NCBI GenBank assembly: GCA_039190385.1
Contig: JBCCYD010000051.1
Location: 1 to 21,587, forward strand
Direction of reading: 5' to 3'
Length of the DNA stretch: 21,587 nt
Source of the DNA: Xenococcus sp039190385
GTDB taxonomy: Bacteria > Cyanobacteriota > Cyanobacteriia > Cyanobacteriales > Xenococcaceae
Shown here: positions 1-7,501 of the stretch, in pieces
Numbering within the stretch: the first letter of the stretch is position 1
Layout: each line of letters begins with the position of its first letter
Made by a program: the position numbers and the translations under genes
Notes under the pieces: generated by a model
The model's input: the letters and a program-made list of their open reading frames with translations, nothing else
What the model was told of the DNA's origin: nothing
The model's database searches: none

Positions 1-1872
1 AAAATTCTAATTATTGATGATGTCTCGGATAATCTACGTCTTCTCTCAACAACTTTGACCCAACAAGGTTATGAAGTACGTTGTGCCAAAAATGGCGGAA
101 TGGCTCTGGTTGGAGCAGATAAAGATTTACCAGATCTAATCTTACTTGATATTAATATGCCTGGGATGAATGGCTATGAAATTTGTCAAAAATTTAAATC
201 TAATCCCAAAATGGCTGATATTCCGATTATTTGTCTCAGTGCTAAAGATGATATCGGGGATAAAGTACAAGCTTTTGAGATGGGAGCTGTTGATTTTATC
301 AGTAAACCTTTTCGTATCCAAGAAGTCATCGTTCGAGTAAAAAATCAATTAAATCTTCAGGCAGCCAAAGCAGAAATTCATTATTTAAATCAGGAACTAG
401 AGACTCGGGTTCAAGAGCGAACTTTGGAGTTGGAAACTGCCAATAAACAACTAGCAGTTATCAATAAAAAATTACTTTATGATTCACTTCATGATGAATT
501 AACTGCTCTACCAAATAGAAGCCTGTTTATGAAGCGAGTCCAAAAGGCTTTAAATAAATTTCAATCTGAACCAGATTATAAATTTGCGCTGTTATTTATT
601 GATTTAGATCGTTTTAAAGTTATTAACGATAGTTTAGGGCATTTAATTGGTGACCATTTATTGGTTGCTTGCTCTAAAAGGTTAAAGCGTCATGTAAGAA
701 TTCAAGATGTCTTAGCAAGAATTGGCGGCGATGAATTTACTATTTTGCTCGAAAATATTAAAGGACGTCGTAATGCGATCGCGGTTGCCGATAGGATTGT
801 CGAAGCATTCAAGGCACCCTTTACCATAGGCACTCATATGGTCACGACTACCGCAAGTATTGGTGTCGTTTTGGGCTCAACCAAATATCAGCAAAGTTCC
901 GAACTCCTCAGAGATGCAGATACGGCCATGTATCGGGCTAAAGGTCTGGGCAAAGCAAGATATGCAATTTTTAATGAACAAATGCATATTAAGGCAATTA
1001 AACGTCTGGAATTAGAAAATGATTTACGACAAGCTTTAAAGATAAGAGAGTTTGGCCTGTTTTACCAGCCGATTATCCGTTTGGATACTGGAGAATTGGC
1101 AGGATTTGAAGCTTTAGTTCGTTGGCATCATCCAACCAAAGGTCTGATTTCTCCTGATGATTTCGTTCCCATAGCAGAAGAGACAGGGTTAATTATTCCT
1201 TTGGGAGAATGGATTCTTCATCAGGCTTGTTATCAACTTAGTATTTGGCGACATAAATTTCCCAATTATAAGCATATAACCATTAGTATTAATTTAACGG
1301 TCAACCAACTAAAATACCCTAACTTTTTAAAAACTGTAGACCGTATTCTCTCGCAAAATAACATACCTGGAAGTTCTCTTAAATTAGAAATTACTGAAGG
1401 TATATTAATGCAAGATAGTGAGGATATTATGCGAATTTTATCACAGATTAAAGCTAGAGAAATACAATTATGTATTGATGATTTTGGCAAGGGTTTTTCT
1501 TCTTTAAGTGATCTACCTCGTCTCCCAATTGATATTTTAAAAATTGATCGCTCTTTTGTTTCGTTTATGGATTGTAATCAGAATGATTTTGAGATTGTCC
1601 GCACTATTATTAGTCTGGCTCACACTTTAGGTATCAAAGTAATCAGTGAAGGTATTGAAAAGACCAATCAATTAAAACAATTGCAATCTTTGGGAAGCGA
1701 ATTTGGTCAGGGCTTTTTATTCTCTAGACCGCTAAATCCTGAATCTGCCGAATTAATAATTTCTTCAAATATTGTTCCCCACGAATCGAAAAAATCTCAT
1801 GAGCGATCGCAGAATGTGACTCTAGAATCGCGATCGCCTCAGCCTTTAAATATCAGAAAACAGGAAGACTAA
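1..1872 (+). CDS. Response regulator with GGDEF and EAL domains (c-di-GMP turnover), 5' end outside the window
   Basis: The frame is open from base 1, so the true start lies to the left; 623 residues are visible. A receiver domain comes first: acidic pair D6-D7, phosphoacceptor D50 in LLDINMPG, and K102 in ISKPF. A charged coiled-coil linker (about 118-160) follows. The GGDEF domain has an intact GGDEF at 242-246 and, five residues upstream, RIQD (233-236), which fits the RxxD product-inhibition site. The EAL domain starts at about 340 with FEALVR (EAL 370-372) and keeps the usual metal and catalytic landmarks: EITEG, DDFGKGFSSL, LKIDRSF, SEGIE and GQGF. By family knowledge the protein could both make and degrade c-di-GMP under phosphorelay control; which activity dominates cannot be read from sequence. 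No partner kinase is in view. Residue numbers count from the window edge. Confidence 0.95.
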   Translation, partial: KILIIDDVSDNLRLLSTTLTQQGYEVRCAKNGGMALVGADKDLPDLILLDINMPGMNGYEICQKFKSNPKMADIPIICLSAKDDIGDKVQAFEMGAVDFISKPFRIQEVIVRVKNQLNLQAAKAEIHYLNQELETRVQERTLELETANKQLAVINKKLLYDSLHDELTALPNRSLFMKRVQKALNKFQSEPDYKFALLFIDLDRFKVINDSLGHLIGDHLLVACSKRLKRHVRIQDVLARIGGDEFTILLENIKGRRNAIAVADRIVEAFKAPFTIGTHMVTTTASIGVVLGSTKYQQSSELLRDADTAMYRAKGLGKARYAIFNEQMHIKAIKRLELENDLRQALKIREFGLFYQPIIRLDTGELAGFEALVRWHHPTKGLISPDDFVPIAEETGLIIPLGEWILHQACYQLSIWRHKFPNYKHITISINLTVNQLKYPNFLKTVDRILSQNNIPGSSLKLEITEGILMQDSEDIMRILSQIKAREIQLCIDDFGKGFSSLSDLPRLPIDILKIDRSFVSFMDCNQNDFEIVRTIISLAHTLGIKVISEGIEKTNQLKQLQSLGSEFGQGFLFSRPLNPESAELIISSNIVPHESKKSHERSQNVTLESRSPQPLNIRKQED

Positions 1873-1898
1873 AAAAGGGAGTCTATTGGAGGATAGAT

Positions 1899-1939
1899 AA
1901 TTGTAGATTAGTTAGTGCTCATGAGGATTAGCTACAATT
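1899..1939. repeat. Inverted repeat between the GGDEF/EAL gene and the lipoprotein gene
   Basis: AATTGTAG at 1899-1906 is mirrored by CTACAATT at 1932-1939, about 25 bases apart. It could be a weak stem-loop ending the upstream transcript, or an operator for the lipoprotein gene 41 bases downstream. There is no GC-rich stem and no T-run, so a terminator role is doubtful. Confidence 0.3.
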
Positions 1940-1980
1940 GAAGGCATTTGATAAATGTCCTGAAATTGTTAATTTAGATA

Positions 1981-3309
1981 ATGCTAGCTAGAAGAGAACA
2001 GTCACCAGCCTTGCGATCGCTCCTTGCTCTCCTCTCATTGGGTCTATTGGCTTCTTGTAGCAATAGTGAAGCTCTAGGAAATTTTGTGAATGCTGATCCT
2101 CAATTACAGGCAACGCAAACCCAAGAAAATTCGCAACCCAATCCTACACCTCAAGATCCTCAAGAGATTGCAACCCTCAATTTACCCGAAGAGCTTCCTC
2201 CAGAGATCCCCCTTTATCCTCAAGTTGATTTGGTTCAAACAGACCCAGAATTGAATAATATAACTGGTAATCTTTTGTTGCGATCGCCGGATAATATTAG
2301 AGCGATCGCCGATTATTATCAATCACAATTTCAGCTCTTTGGATGGGACATTTTACAGCCATTTACTTTAGATCGAGATGGCAATAGTCAAAGCACCATA
2401 GCAAGTAAGAATAATATTAAAATAACTGTATCTTTAGCTCAATTAGTTGATAACGAGAATAATACTTCCCAAACTGCAATTAATATTGCCTATGAACCGT
2501 TTATCGCTAACTTAGCTAACGCAGATCCAGAATTGACTACTGAATCAGAAGTGACCCCAGATACTTCAGCCAATGCGATCGCAGAACCAGAAGTTGCTCC
2601 TAAGCCGACAGAGACTACTAAAACCACAAAGACTGTAACTAATTTTGTTGATTTCGCAGAAGTTCGAGAACAGATACAACAAGCCGTTATAGATGTAGCT
2701 GCTTTAGGAATTTTAACCCCCCAATCCCCCGATTCTCTTGAGCAGTTTGCCCCCAATGAACTAGTGACCCGGCGTGATTATGTGCGTTGGCTAGTAGCAG
2801 CCAATAACAAATTTCACGATGATTCCCCTGGGAAAAAGATTCATCTCACCAAAAATGCCAGTCAAAAAGCTTTCAAAGATATTGACACTAACGATCCTGA
2901 TTTTGGTGAAATTCAAGGCTTAGCAGAAGCGGGATTAATTCCTTCGATCCTTACTGGTAGTAGTAATAATGTCTTGTTTCGACCAGATGCGACTTTAACC
3001 AGAGAAGATCTCATTAGTTGGAAAGTGCCTTTAGATGTCCGTGCTGCTTTATCCAAAGCTTCGATTGAAACCATTGAAGAAACCTGGGGTTTTCAGGATG
3101 CGGCGAAGATAGATTCTCAAGCGATTAGAGCTTTATTTAGTGATTATCAAAACGGCGATCTCGCTAACGTAAGAAGAGTGTTTGGTTACACGACTTTATT
3201 TCAACCAAAAAGAGGGGTGACTCGTGCTGAAGCAGCGGCTTCCCTTTGGTATTTTGGGTATCAAAATGATGGAATTAGCGCAGAAGAATTATTGAATACT
3301 TCGATATAG
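1981..3309 (+). CDS. Secreted lipoprotein with SLH-like domains
   Basis: This is a 442-aa protein. The N-terminus has basic residues, a hydrophobic stretch (about 12-24) and a lipobox LLASC with the lipidated cysteine at C26, so it is predicted to be a membrane-anchored lipoprotein. A Pro/Gln/Thr-rich low-complexity linker follows. Residues about 65-180 form a domain containing PPEIPLYPQ and a DYYQSQFQLFGW-like segment, which I do not assign to a named family. After a second Pro/Thr-rich linker, residues about 220-440 resemble S-layer homology repeats: phrases such as FVDFAEV, KAFKDIDTNDPDF, VLFRPDATLTREDL and RGVTRAEAAASLWYFG match the usual SLH pattern. Cyanobacterial SLH proteins bind peptidoglycan or secondary cell-wall polymers, so a cell-envelope structural role is likely. 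The start is the ATG at 1981, the only one that keeps the whole signal peptide. Confidence 0.8.
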   Translation: MLARREQSPALRSLLALLSLGLLASCSNSEALGNFVNADPQLQATQTQENSQPNPTPQDPQEIATLNLPEELPPEIPLYPQVDLVQTDPELNNITGNLLLRSPDNIRAIADYYQSQFQLFGWDILQPFTLDRDGNSQSTIASKNNIKITVSLAQLVDNENNTSQTAINIAYEPFIANLANADPELTTESEVTPDTSANAIAEPEVAPKPTETTKTTKTVTNFVDFAEVREQIQQAVIDVAALGILTPQSPDSLEQFAPNELVTRRDYVRWLVAANNKFHDDSPGKKIHLTKNASQKAFKDIDTNDPDFGEIQGLAEAGLIPSILTGSSNNVLFRPDATLTREDLISWKVPLDVRAALSKASIETIEETWGFQDAAKIDSQAIRALFSDYQNGDLANVRRVFGYTTLFQPKRGVTRAEAAASLWYFGYQNDGISAEELLNTSI

Positions 3310-3340
3310 TAGCAGAACATGATTCAGTGGGCTCAACGAG

Positions 3341-3380
3341 ATTATTAAGGTAGCAAGAAGATTATTAAGGTAGCAAGAAG
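3341..3380. repeat. 20-bp perfect tandem duplication
   Basis: The 20-mer starting ATTATTAAGG and ending TAGCAAGAAG occurs twice in a row (3341-3360 and 3361-3380). It ends 20 bases upstream of the NtcA-type site of the cyn operon. It looks like a recent slippage or duplication event in the promoter-upstream region. Confidence 0.9.
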
Positions 3381-3400
3381 TTGTAATTATTTTTGAATAC

Positions 3401-3449
3401 GTATTATTAATTACAAAATCCTTGGTGGCTTAAGCCTTATCGTAGCTTA
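3401..3449 (+). promoter_or_regulatory. NtcA-activated promoter of the cyn operon
   Basis: GTATTATTAATTAC at 3401-3414 is a perfect match to the NtcA consensus GTA-N8-TAC. TATCGT at 3438-3443 fits the TAN3T -10 box, and the gap from TAC to it is 23 bases, the spacing known for class II NtcA promoters. This predicts a start site near 3449 with the activator centred at about -41.5, leaving a 5' leader of about 23 bases before the ATG at 3472. NtcA is the cyanobacterial CRP-family activator that responds to 2-oxoglutarate under nitrogen limitation, so the operon is expected to be induced when ammonium is scarce. The site, -10 box and spacing are seen in the sequence; regulation is inferred. Confidence 0.8.
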
Positions 3450-3471
3450 ATAGATATATTTGTGTGATTTT

Positions 3472-5121
3472 ATGGTAATTTCTGCAACAACTGATACCGC
3501 AGATAAATGGAGTAATCTTGGTTCCCAGAGAGGAGAACTTAGTGAACTAGACCTCCTGTGTATTCTCTGCGGCGGTTTTCATATGACTGCGGATCACTGG
3601 AAATTTATGGCAGAGGATATGCCTCAAGACCCATTAGAGATGATCGATGATCTCACAAAAATGGGGGTTTATAAGCCGGAGACTTTTAAGATCGCAAATG
3701 CGGTTAACGCAGCCGATTTACGAAAAGAATTGCTATTGAAAATTGCAGGGAAAGGTGATCCCAAACGAGAACGCCTAGTCCTAGAATTAGCCAAACAAGC
3801 TGGAGGAATCGAAAATGCTTTCGCAGCGGCTTTTGGGCCTAAGGCGGGAGAATTTTTTGGTGACGTAGTTCATTACAACGAGTTTAGTCGTCGCCGATTT
3901 TTAAAGAATTTAGCAGTGGGTGCAGCCTTAGTTACCCTAACCAACTGTGCTCCCAAGCAACAAACTCAAGAGCCAGAAGCTGAAAGTATAGATATTCCAC
4001 CTGGTGCTGAAGGTCTAGAAAAGAAAGACTTAAAAATTGGTTTTATTCCGATTACCTGCGCCACACCAATTATTATGTCGGAACCTCTAGGGTTCTATTC
4101 TAAATATGGGTTTAATGCGCAAGTCGTAAAAATGCCTAGCTGGGGGGCCGTTCGAGATTCCGCGATCGCGGGTGAGTTGGATGCCTATCATATGCTAGCG
4201 CCGATGCCGATCGCGATGACCCTAGGATTAGGTTCAGCCTCTTTTGGGGTTAAACTTGCCAGTATTGAAAATATTAATGGACAGGCAATTACAGTTGCTA
4301 ATAGATATAAAGGTCAAATTAACGGGCCTGCTGACTTTAAAGGCTTTACCATTGGCGTTCCTTTCCCCTACTCGATGCATAATCTTCTGATGCGCTATTA
4401 CTTAGCCACTGGCGGTGTCGACCCAGATAAAGACGTTAAGATTCGTCCTGTACCGCCACCAGATAGTATTGCTCAGTTAGTTGCCGGGGATATTGATGCT
4501 TATCTGATGCCTGATCCCTTTAACCAGAGAGCAGTCTATGAAGAGGCTGGATTTATTCACAAAATAACCAAAGAGCTGTGGGAAGGTCATCCTTGCTGTG
4601 CATTTGCTGCTAGTGATGAGTGGATTACCGAAAATCCCAATACTTTTAGGGCTTTAAACAAAGCAATTATCGAAGCTGCTGGCTATGCTCGTGATCCAGC
4701 TAATCGACCCGAGATTGCCAAAGCGATTTCTGAAAGAGCATTTCTCAATCAGCCAGTAGAAGTTGTTGAAGCTGTCTTGACTGGTAATTTTGAAGATGGA
4801 TTAGGTAATACGAAATCTGTTCCAGATCGGATTGATTTTGATCCTTATCCTTGGCAAAGTTTCGCTAATTGGATTTCTTCTCAGTTAGTGCGCTGGGATT
4901 TACAGGGTGATGAGAAAGTCAAACAAGCGATCGCAGCTGATAAATACGATGAAGTAGGCCAAGAAATTTTCCTAACTGATTTAGCAAGAGAATTAGCTCA
5001 AGAAGTAGGACAAACTCCGCCAACAGACATTTATCGTACGGAAACCCTAGAGTTCGATACTTTTGATCCTGACAAACCCCAGGAGTATGTTGATGAACAA
5101 ATCAAAAAATACGGCGTTTAA
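3472..5121 (+). CDS. cynA: Cyanate (NrtA/CmpA family) ABC transporter substrate-binding lipoprotein with an N-terminal extension
   Basis: This is a 549-aa NrtA/CmpA/CynA-type binding protein. Assignment to cyanate rests on the permease, ATPase and cyanase genes that follow. The binding fold spans about residues 180-520, with phrases such as LKIGFIPITCATPIIM, DAYHMLAPMPIAM and YLMPDPFNQRA. It has an unusual N-terminus: about 138 residues (including a CxxC in LLCILCGGFH) precede a Tat-like motif, SRRRFLK at 139-145, a hydrophobic stretch and a lipobox LTNC (C159). I chose the ATG at 3472 because it lies about 23 bases after the predicted transcription start; a TTG 12 bases upstream is less likely. 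No ATG, GTG or TTG lies close upstream of the twin-arginine motif, so the extension is probably real. The mature protein would be tethered outside the plasma membrane and feed substrate to CynB. Nitrite or nitrate as additional substrates cannot be excluded. Confidence 0.85.
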   Translation: MVISATTDTADKWSNLGSQRGELSELDLLCILCGGFHMTADHWKFMAEDMPQDPLEMIDDLTKMGVYKPETFKIANAVNAADLRKELLLKIAGKGDPKRERLVLELAKQAGGIENAFAAAFGPKAGEFFGDVVHYNEFSRRRFLKNLAVGAALVTLTNCAPKQQTQEPEAESIDIPPGAEGLEKKDLKIGFIPITCATPIIMSEPLGFYSKYGFNAQVVKMPSWGAVRDSAIAGELDAYHMLAPMPIAMTLGLGSASFGVKLASIENINGQAITVANRYKGQINGPADFKGFTIGVPFPYSMHNLLMRYYLATGGVDPDKDVKIRPVPPPDSIAQLVAGDIDAYLMPDPFNQRAVYEEAGFIHKITKELWEGHPCCAFAASDEWITENPNTFRALNKAIIEAAGYARDPANRPEIAKAISERAFLNQPVEVVEAVLTGNFEDGLGNTKSVPDRIDFDPYPWQSFANWISSQLVRWDLQGDEKVKQAIAADKYDEVGQEIFLTDLARELAQEVGQTPPTDIYRTETLEFDTFDPDKPQEYVDEQIKKYGV

Positions 5122-5123
5122 AT

Positions 5124-5156
5124 CAGTCAACAGTTAGCAGTTATCAGTCATCAGTT
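5124..5156. repeat. Short tandem heptamer repeat (STRR, CAGTTAT type)
   Basis: About 4.7 units of a degenerate heptamer CAGT(T/C)A(A/G/T) lie between cynA and cynB. Such heptameric repeats are common between cyanobacterial genes. A longer array of the same family lies between cynD and cynS. Confidence 0.8.
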
Positions 5157-5178
5157 CATAGCTTGATTCACAAAATAA

Positions 5179-6015
5179 ATGACTTTAGTTCGAGATAAAT
5201 TAGTTAGTAATAATGGAGAGGGTAAACTGCTTGATAATGAGAATGTCCAAGCATTCTTGCTATTTCTGCTCTCTTTAGCGATCTTTCTCCTATTTTGGGA
5301 GTTGGGTGCGAGGATGAAACTGTTTGCCAAAGGAATGCCCACCGCGTCTTTGACCATCAAAGAATTATGGTATTGGGTAACTCATCCTTTCTATGACAAT
5401 GGCCCTAACGATTTGGGTATTGGCTGGAATCTGTTGGTGAGTTTACGCAGAGTCGCGATCGGCTATAGTCTCGCATCCGTAATTGCTGTTCCTTTAGGGA
5501 TCTTGGTTGGGATGTCGAAAATAGCCTTTAAAGCATTTAATCCCTATTTTCAACTGCTCAAGCCTGTATCTCCCTTGGCCTGGTTACCTCTGGGTTTATA
5601 CATGTTTCGAGATTCGGAAATGACGGGTATTTTCATTATTACGATCGCGAGTATTTGGCCAACATTAACCAATACAGCTTTTGGCGTTGCCAATGTTGAC
5701 CCCGATTATCTCGATGTATCCAAAACCCTAGGAGCTTCAAAGTGGCGCACGATCTTTAAAGTTATTATTCCTGCGGCCTTACCGAATATTATTTCTGGAC
5801 TAAGGATCAGCATGGGAATTTCTTGGCTGGTAATTGTGGCGGCGGAAATGCTTTTGGGAACGGGCTTAGGCTATTTTATTTGGAACGAATGGAACAACCT
5901 TTATATTCCCAATATTTTAGTTGCCATCTTCATTATCGGCATTGTAGGCATTATCCTTGACCAAATCTTTGCCTATCTAGAAAAACTAGTATCCTTTGGC
6001 AAGCAATCATCATGA
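5179..6015 (+). CDS. cynB: Cyanate ABC transporter permease (NrtB/CmpB family)
   Basis: This 278-aa integral membrane protein has about six hydrophobic segments: near residues 25-43, 93-113, 125-145, 150-170, about 215-232 and 240-262. The permease EAA-type loop is visible as DVSKTLGASKWRTIFKVIIP (about 180-199), where the ATPase docks. It is typical of the NrtB/SsuC/TauC branch of importers. It starts 57 bases after cynA, beyond a heptamer repeat, and its stop codon overlaps the ATG of cynD (ATGA at 6012-6015), which points to coupled translation. Predicted to form the plasma-membrane channel for cyanate. The family is certain; the substrate is inferred from the operon. Confidence 0.9.
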   Translation: MTLVRDKLVSNNGEGKLLDNENVQAFLLFLLSLAIFLLFWELGARMKLFAKGMPTASLTIKELWYWVTHPFYDNGPNDLGIGWNLLVSLRRVAIGYSLASVIAVPLGILVGMSKIAFKAFNPYFQLLKPVSPLAWLPLGLYMFRDSEMTGIFIITIASIWPTLTNTAFGVANVDPDYLDVSKTLGASKWRTIFKVIIPAALPNIISGLRISMGISWLVIVAAEMLLGTGLGYFIWNEWNNLYIPNILVAIFIIGIVGIILDQIFAYLEKLVSFGKQSS

Positions 6016-6896
6016 ATAGTTCATCATCAACTCAAAACTCTCCCGTTACCATCGATAATGCCAGTGAAGTTCAAATCTCTTTACGCCATGTCTCCAAAAC
6101 CTTTTCTGGTAGGACTGGTTGGCTCAATAAAATTACTGGGCAAGCTTCCTCAGACTTTATCGCGATCGAGGATATTAATCTAGATATTGAACATAATACT
6201 TTCGTCTCGATTATTGGCCCCTCTGGTTGTGGCAAATCAACTCTGCTAAATATCATTGCAGGCTTAAGTTCTGCCACCAGTGGCGAAGTCACAATCAATG
6301 GTCAAATAATCGATAAGCCTGGGCCCGATCGCGGTATGGTCTTCCAAAACTATGCTCTCATGCCTTGGATGACAGTCGAAGGTAATATTAAATTTGCGGT
6401 CGAAACTGTCTATCCTAAAATGTCTGATAAGCAGCAAAAGCGGATTGTCAAGGAAAATCTCCAATTAGTTGGTCTGGAGGGGGCAGAAAATAAACGTCCC
6501 CATGAATTATCAGGAGGGATGCGTCAAAGGGTAGGTATTGCTAGAGCTTTAGCAATTAATCCCCAGATTTTACTGATGGATGAACCCTTTGGTGCTTTGG
6601 ATGCTTTGACTCGTGGTTTTCTACAAGAAGAAGTCGAACGGATTTGGGAGCAGCAGCGTAAAACTGCAATTATGATTACCCATAGTATTGATGAAGCCTT
6701 ATTATTATCTGATCGTATTGTCATGATGACTAAAGGTCCCGCGGCTCGAATTGATGAGGTCTTAGAAGTTCCTTTCTCCCGTCCACGCGATCGCACTAAG
6801 GTAGAAAATCATCCTGCCTACTTGGAATTGAAACAGGAAATGGAAGATCATTTATATCGAGAAACACGAGCAGTCGAAGCCGCGAGAATCAGTTAA
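6012..6896 (+). CDS. cynD: Cyanate ABC transporter ATP-binding protein (NrtD/CmpD family)
   Basis: This is a 294-aa importer ATPase. Visible motifs in order are Walker A GPSGCGKST, Q-loop VFQNYALMPW, signature LSGGMRQR, Walker B ILLMDEPFGALD and the switch histidine in MITHSIDEA. It belongs to the NrtD/TauB/SsuB branch and has no fused binding-protein domain, unlike NrtC. The first 25 residues are Ser/Thr-rich and poorly conserved in style. The start overlaps the cynB stop by four bases. The last serine codon and the stop lie inside a heptamer-repeat array that runs on downstream, so the extreme C-terminus may have been set by repeat expansion. Its job is to energise CynB for cyanate uptake. 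Confidence 0.9.
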   Translation: MNSSSSTQNSPVTIDNASEVQISLRHVSKTFSGRTGWLNKITGQASSDFIAIEDINLDIEHNTFVSIIGPSGCGKSTLLNIIAGLSSATSGEVTINGQIIDKPGPDRGMVFQNYALMPWMTVEGNIKFAVETVYPKMSDKQQKRIVKENLQLVGLEGAENKRPHELSGGMRQRVGIARALAINPQILLMDEPFGALDALTRGFLQEEVERIWEQQRKTAIMITHSIDEALLLSDRIVMMTKGPAARIDEVLEVPFSRPRDRTKVENHPAYLELKQEMEDHLYRETRAVEAARIS

Positions 6897-6943
6897 CAGT
6901 CATCAGTTAACAGTCATCAGTTATCAGTTAGCAGTTATCAGTT
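6890..6943. repeat. Short tandem heptamer repeat (STRR) overlapping the end of cynD
   Basis: About 7.7 heptamers alternate CAGTTAA, CAGTCAT, CAGTTAT and CAGTTAG. The first unit supplies the final Ser codon and the stop of cynD; the rest fills most of the gap before cynS. Confidence 0.85.
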
Positions 6944-6954
6944 TTTAATAATTT

Positions 6955-6960
6955 AAGGAG
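6955..6960 (+). promoter_or_regulatory. Strong ribosome binding site of cynS
   Basis: AAGGAG lies nine bases before the cynS ATG. This is the clearest Shine-Dalgarno sequence in the window and suggests cynS is translated efficiently and independently of the transporter genes. Confidence 0.7.
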
Positions 6961-6969
6961 AAATCAATT

Positions 6970-7413
6970 ATGGCAATTTCAGAAATTACTGAAAAACTAT
7001 TAGCAGCCAAAAAAGCTAAAGGCGTTACTTTTGAAGATTTAGAGAAAATTGTTGGTCGAGATGAGACTTGGATTGCCTCGGTGATCTATCGTCAAGCCAG
7101 TGCTGATTTAGACGAAGCAACCAAAATTGTCACAGCTTTAGATTTACCCGAATCACTGGCCGAGCCTTTAACGGTTCCTCCCCTTAAAGGATCTTTAGAT
7201 CCGCAAATTCCTACTGATCCTTTGATCTATCGTCTATATGAAGTTATGCAAGTATACGGTATGCCCTTAAAAGCCGTCATCCATGAAAAATTTGGCGATG
7301 GAATCATGAGTGCGATCGATTTTTCGATTGAAGTTGATAATGTACCCGATCCGAAAGGCGATCGCGTCCAAATTACGATGTGCGGTAAGTTCTTACCTTA
7401 TAAGAAGTGGTAG
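6970..7413 (+). CDS. cynS: Cyanase (cyanate hydratase)
   Basis: At 147 aa this is the usual cyanase length. The enzyme converts cyanate and bicarbonate to ammonia and CO2 (via carbamate) in the cytoplasm; in other cyanase family members the active site is formed by Arg, Glu and Ser in a decamer. Here R88 and E91 lie in PLIYRLYE and S114 in GIMSAIDF. The R-E and E-S spacings of 3 and 23 match those of the E. coli enzyme (R96, E99, S122). The N-terminal part is a degenerate helix-turn-helix-like bundle, as in the family. Last gene of the cyn operon, preceded by a good ribosome site. Cyanate nitrogen is thus imported by CynABD and released as ammonia here, in keeping with NtcA control. Confidence 0.97.
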   Translation: MAISEITEKLLAAKKAKGVTFEDLEKIVGRDETWIASVIYRQASADLDEATKIVTALDLPESLAEPLTVPPLKGSLDPQIPTDPLIYRLYEVMQVYGMPLKAVIHEKFGDGIMSAIDFSIEVDNVPDPKGDRVQITMCGKFLPYKKW

Positions 7414-7424
7414 TAGTGTCGCCA

Positions 7425-7453
7425 GTAGAGACGTGTCGCCGACACGTCTCTAC
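7425..7453. repeat. Dispersed palindromic repeat, copy 1
   Basis: GTAGAGACGTGTCG at 7425-7438 and its exact reverse complement at 7440-7453 flank a single C. The stem is 14 bp and would fold tightly in RNA, so it may also act as a terminator or processing site after cynS. Related copies occur at 12033-12053 and 20447-20467. Confidence 0.9.
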
Positions 7454-7501
7454 CTAGGTATTTAACTAAAGCATGAAATATTGACCATTAAACATTGACT
7501 A

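Noticed and set aside
3383..3400. GTAATTAT...GAATAC as a second NtcA site
   Set aside because: The gap between GTA and TAC is 12 bases, not 8.
3460..3471. TTG start for cynA four codons upstream
   Set aside because: An ATG at 3472 fits the predicted transcription start and leader better.
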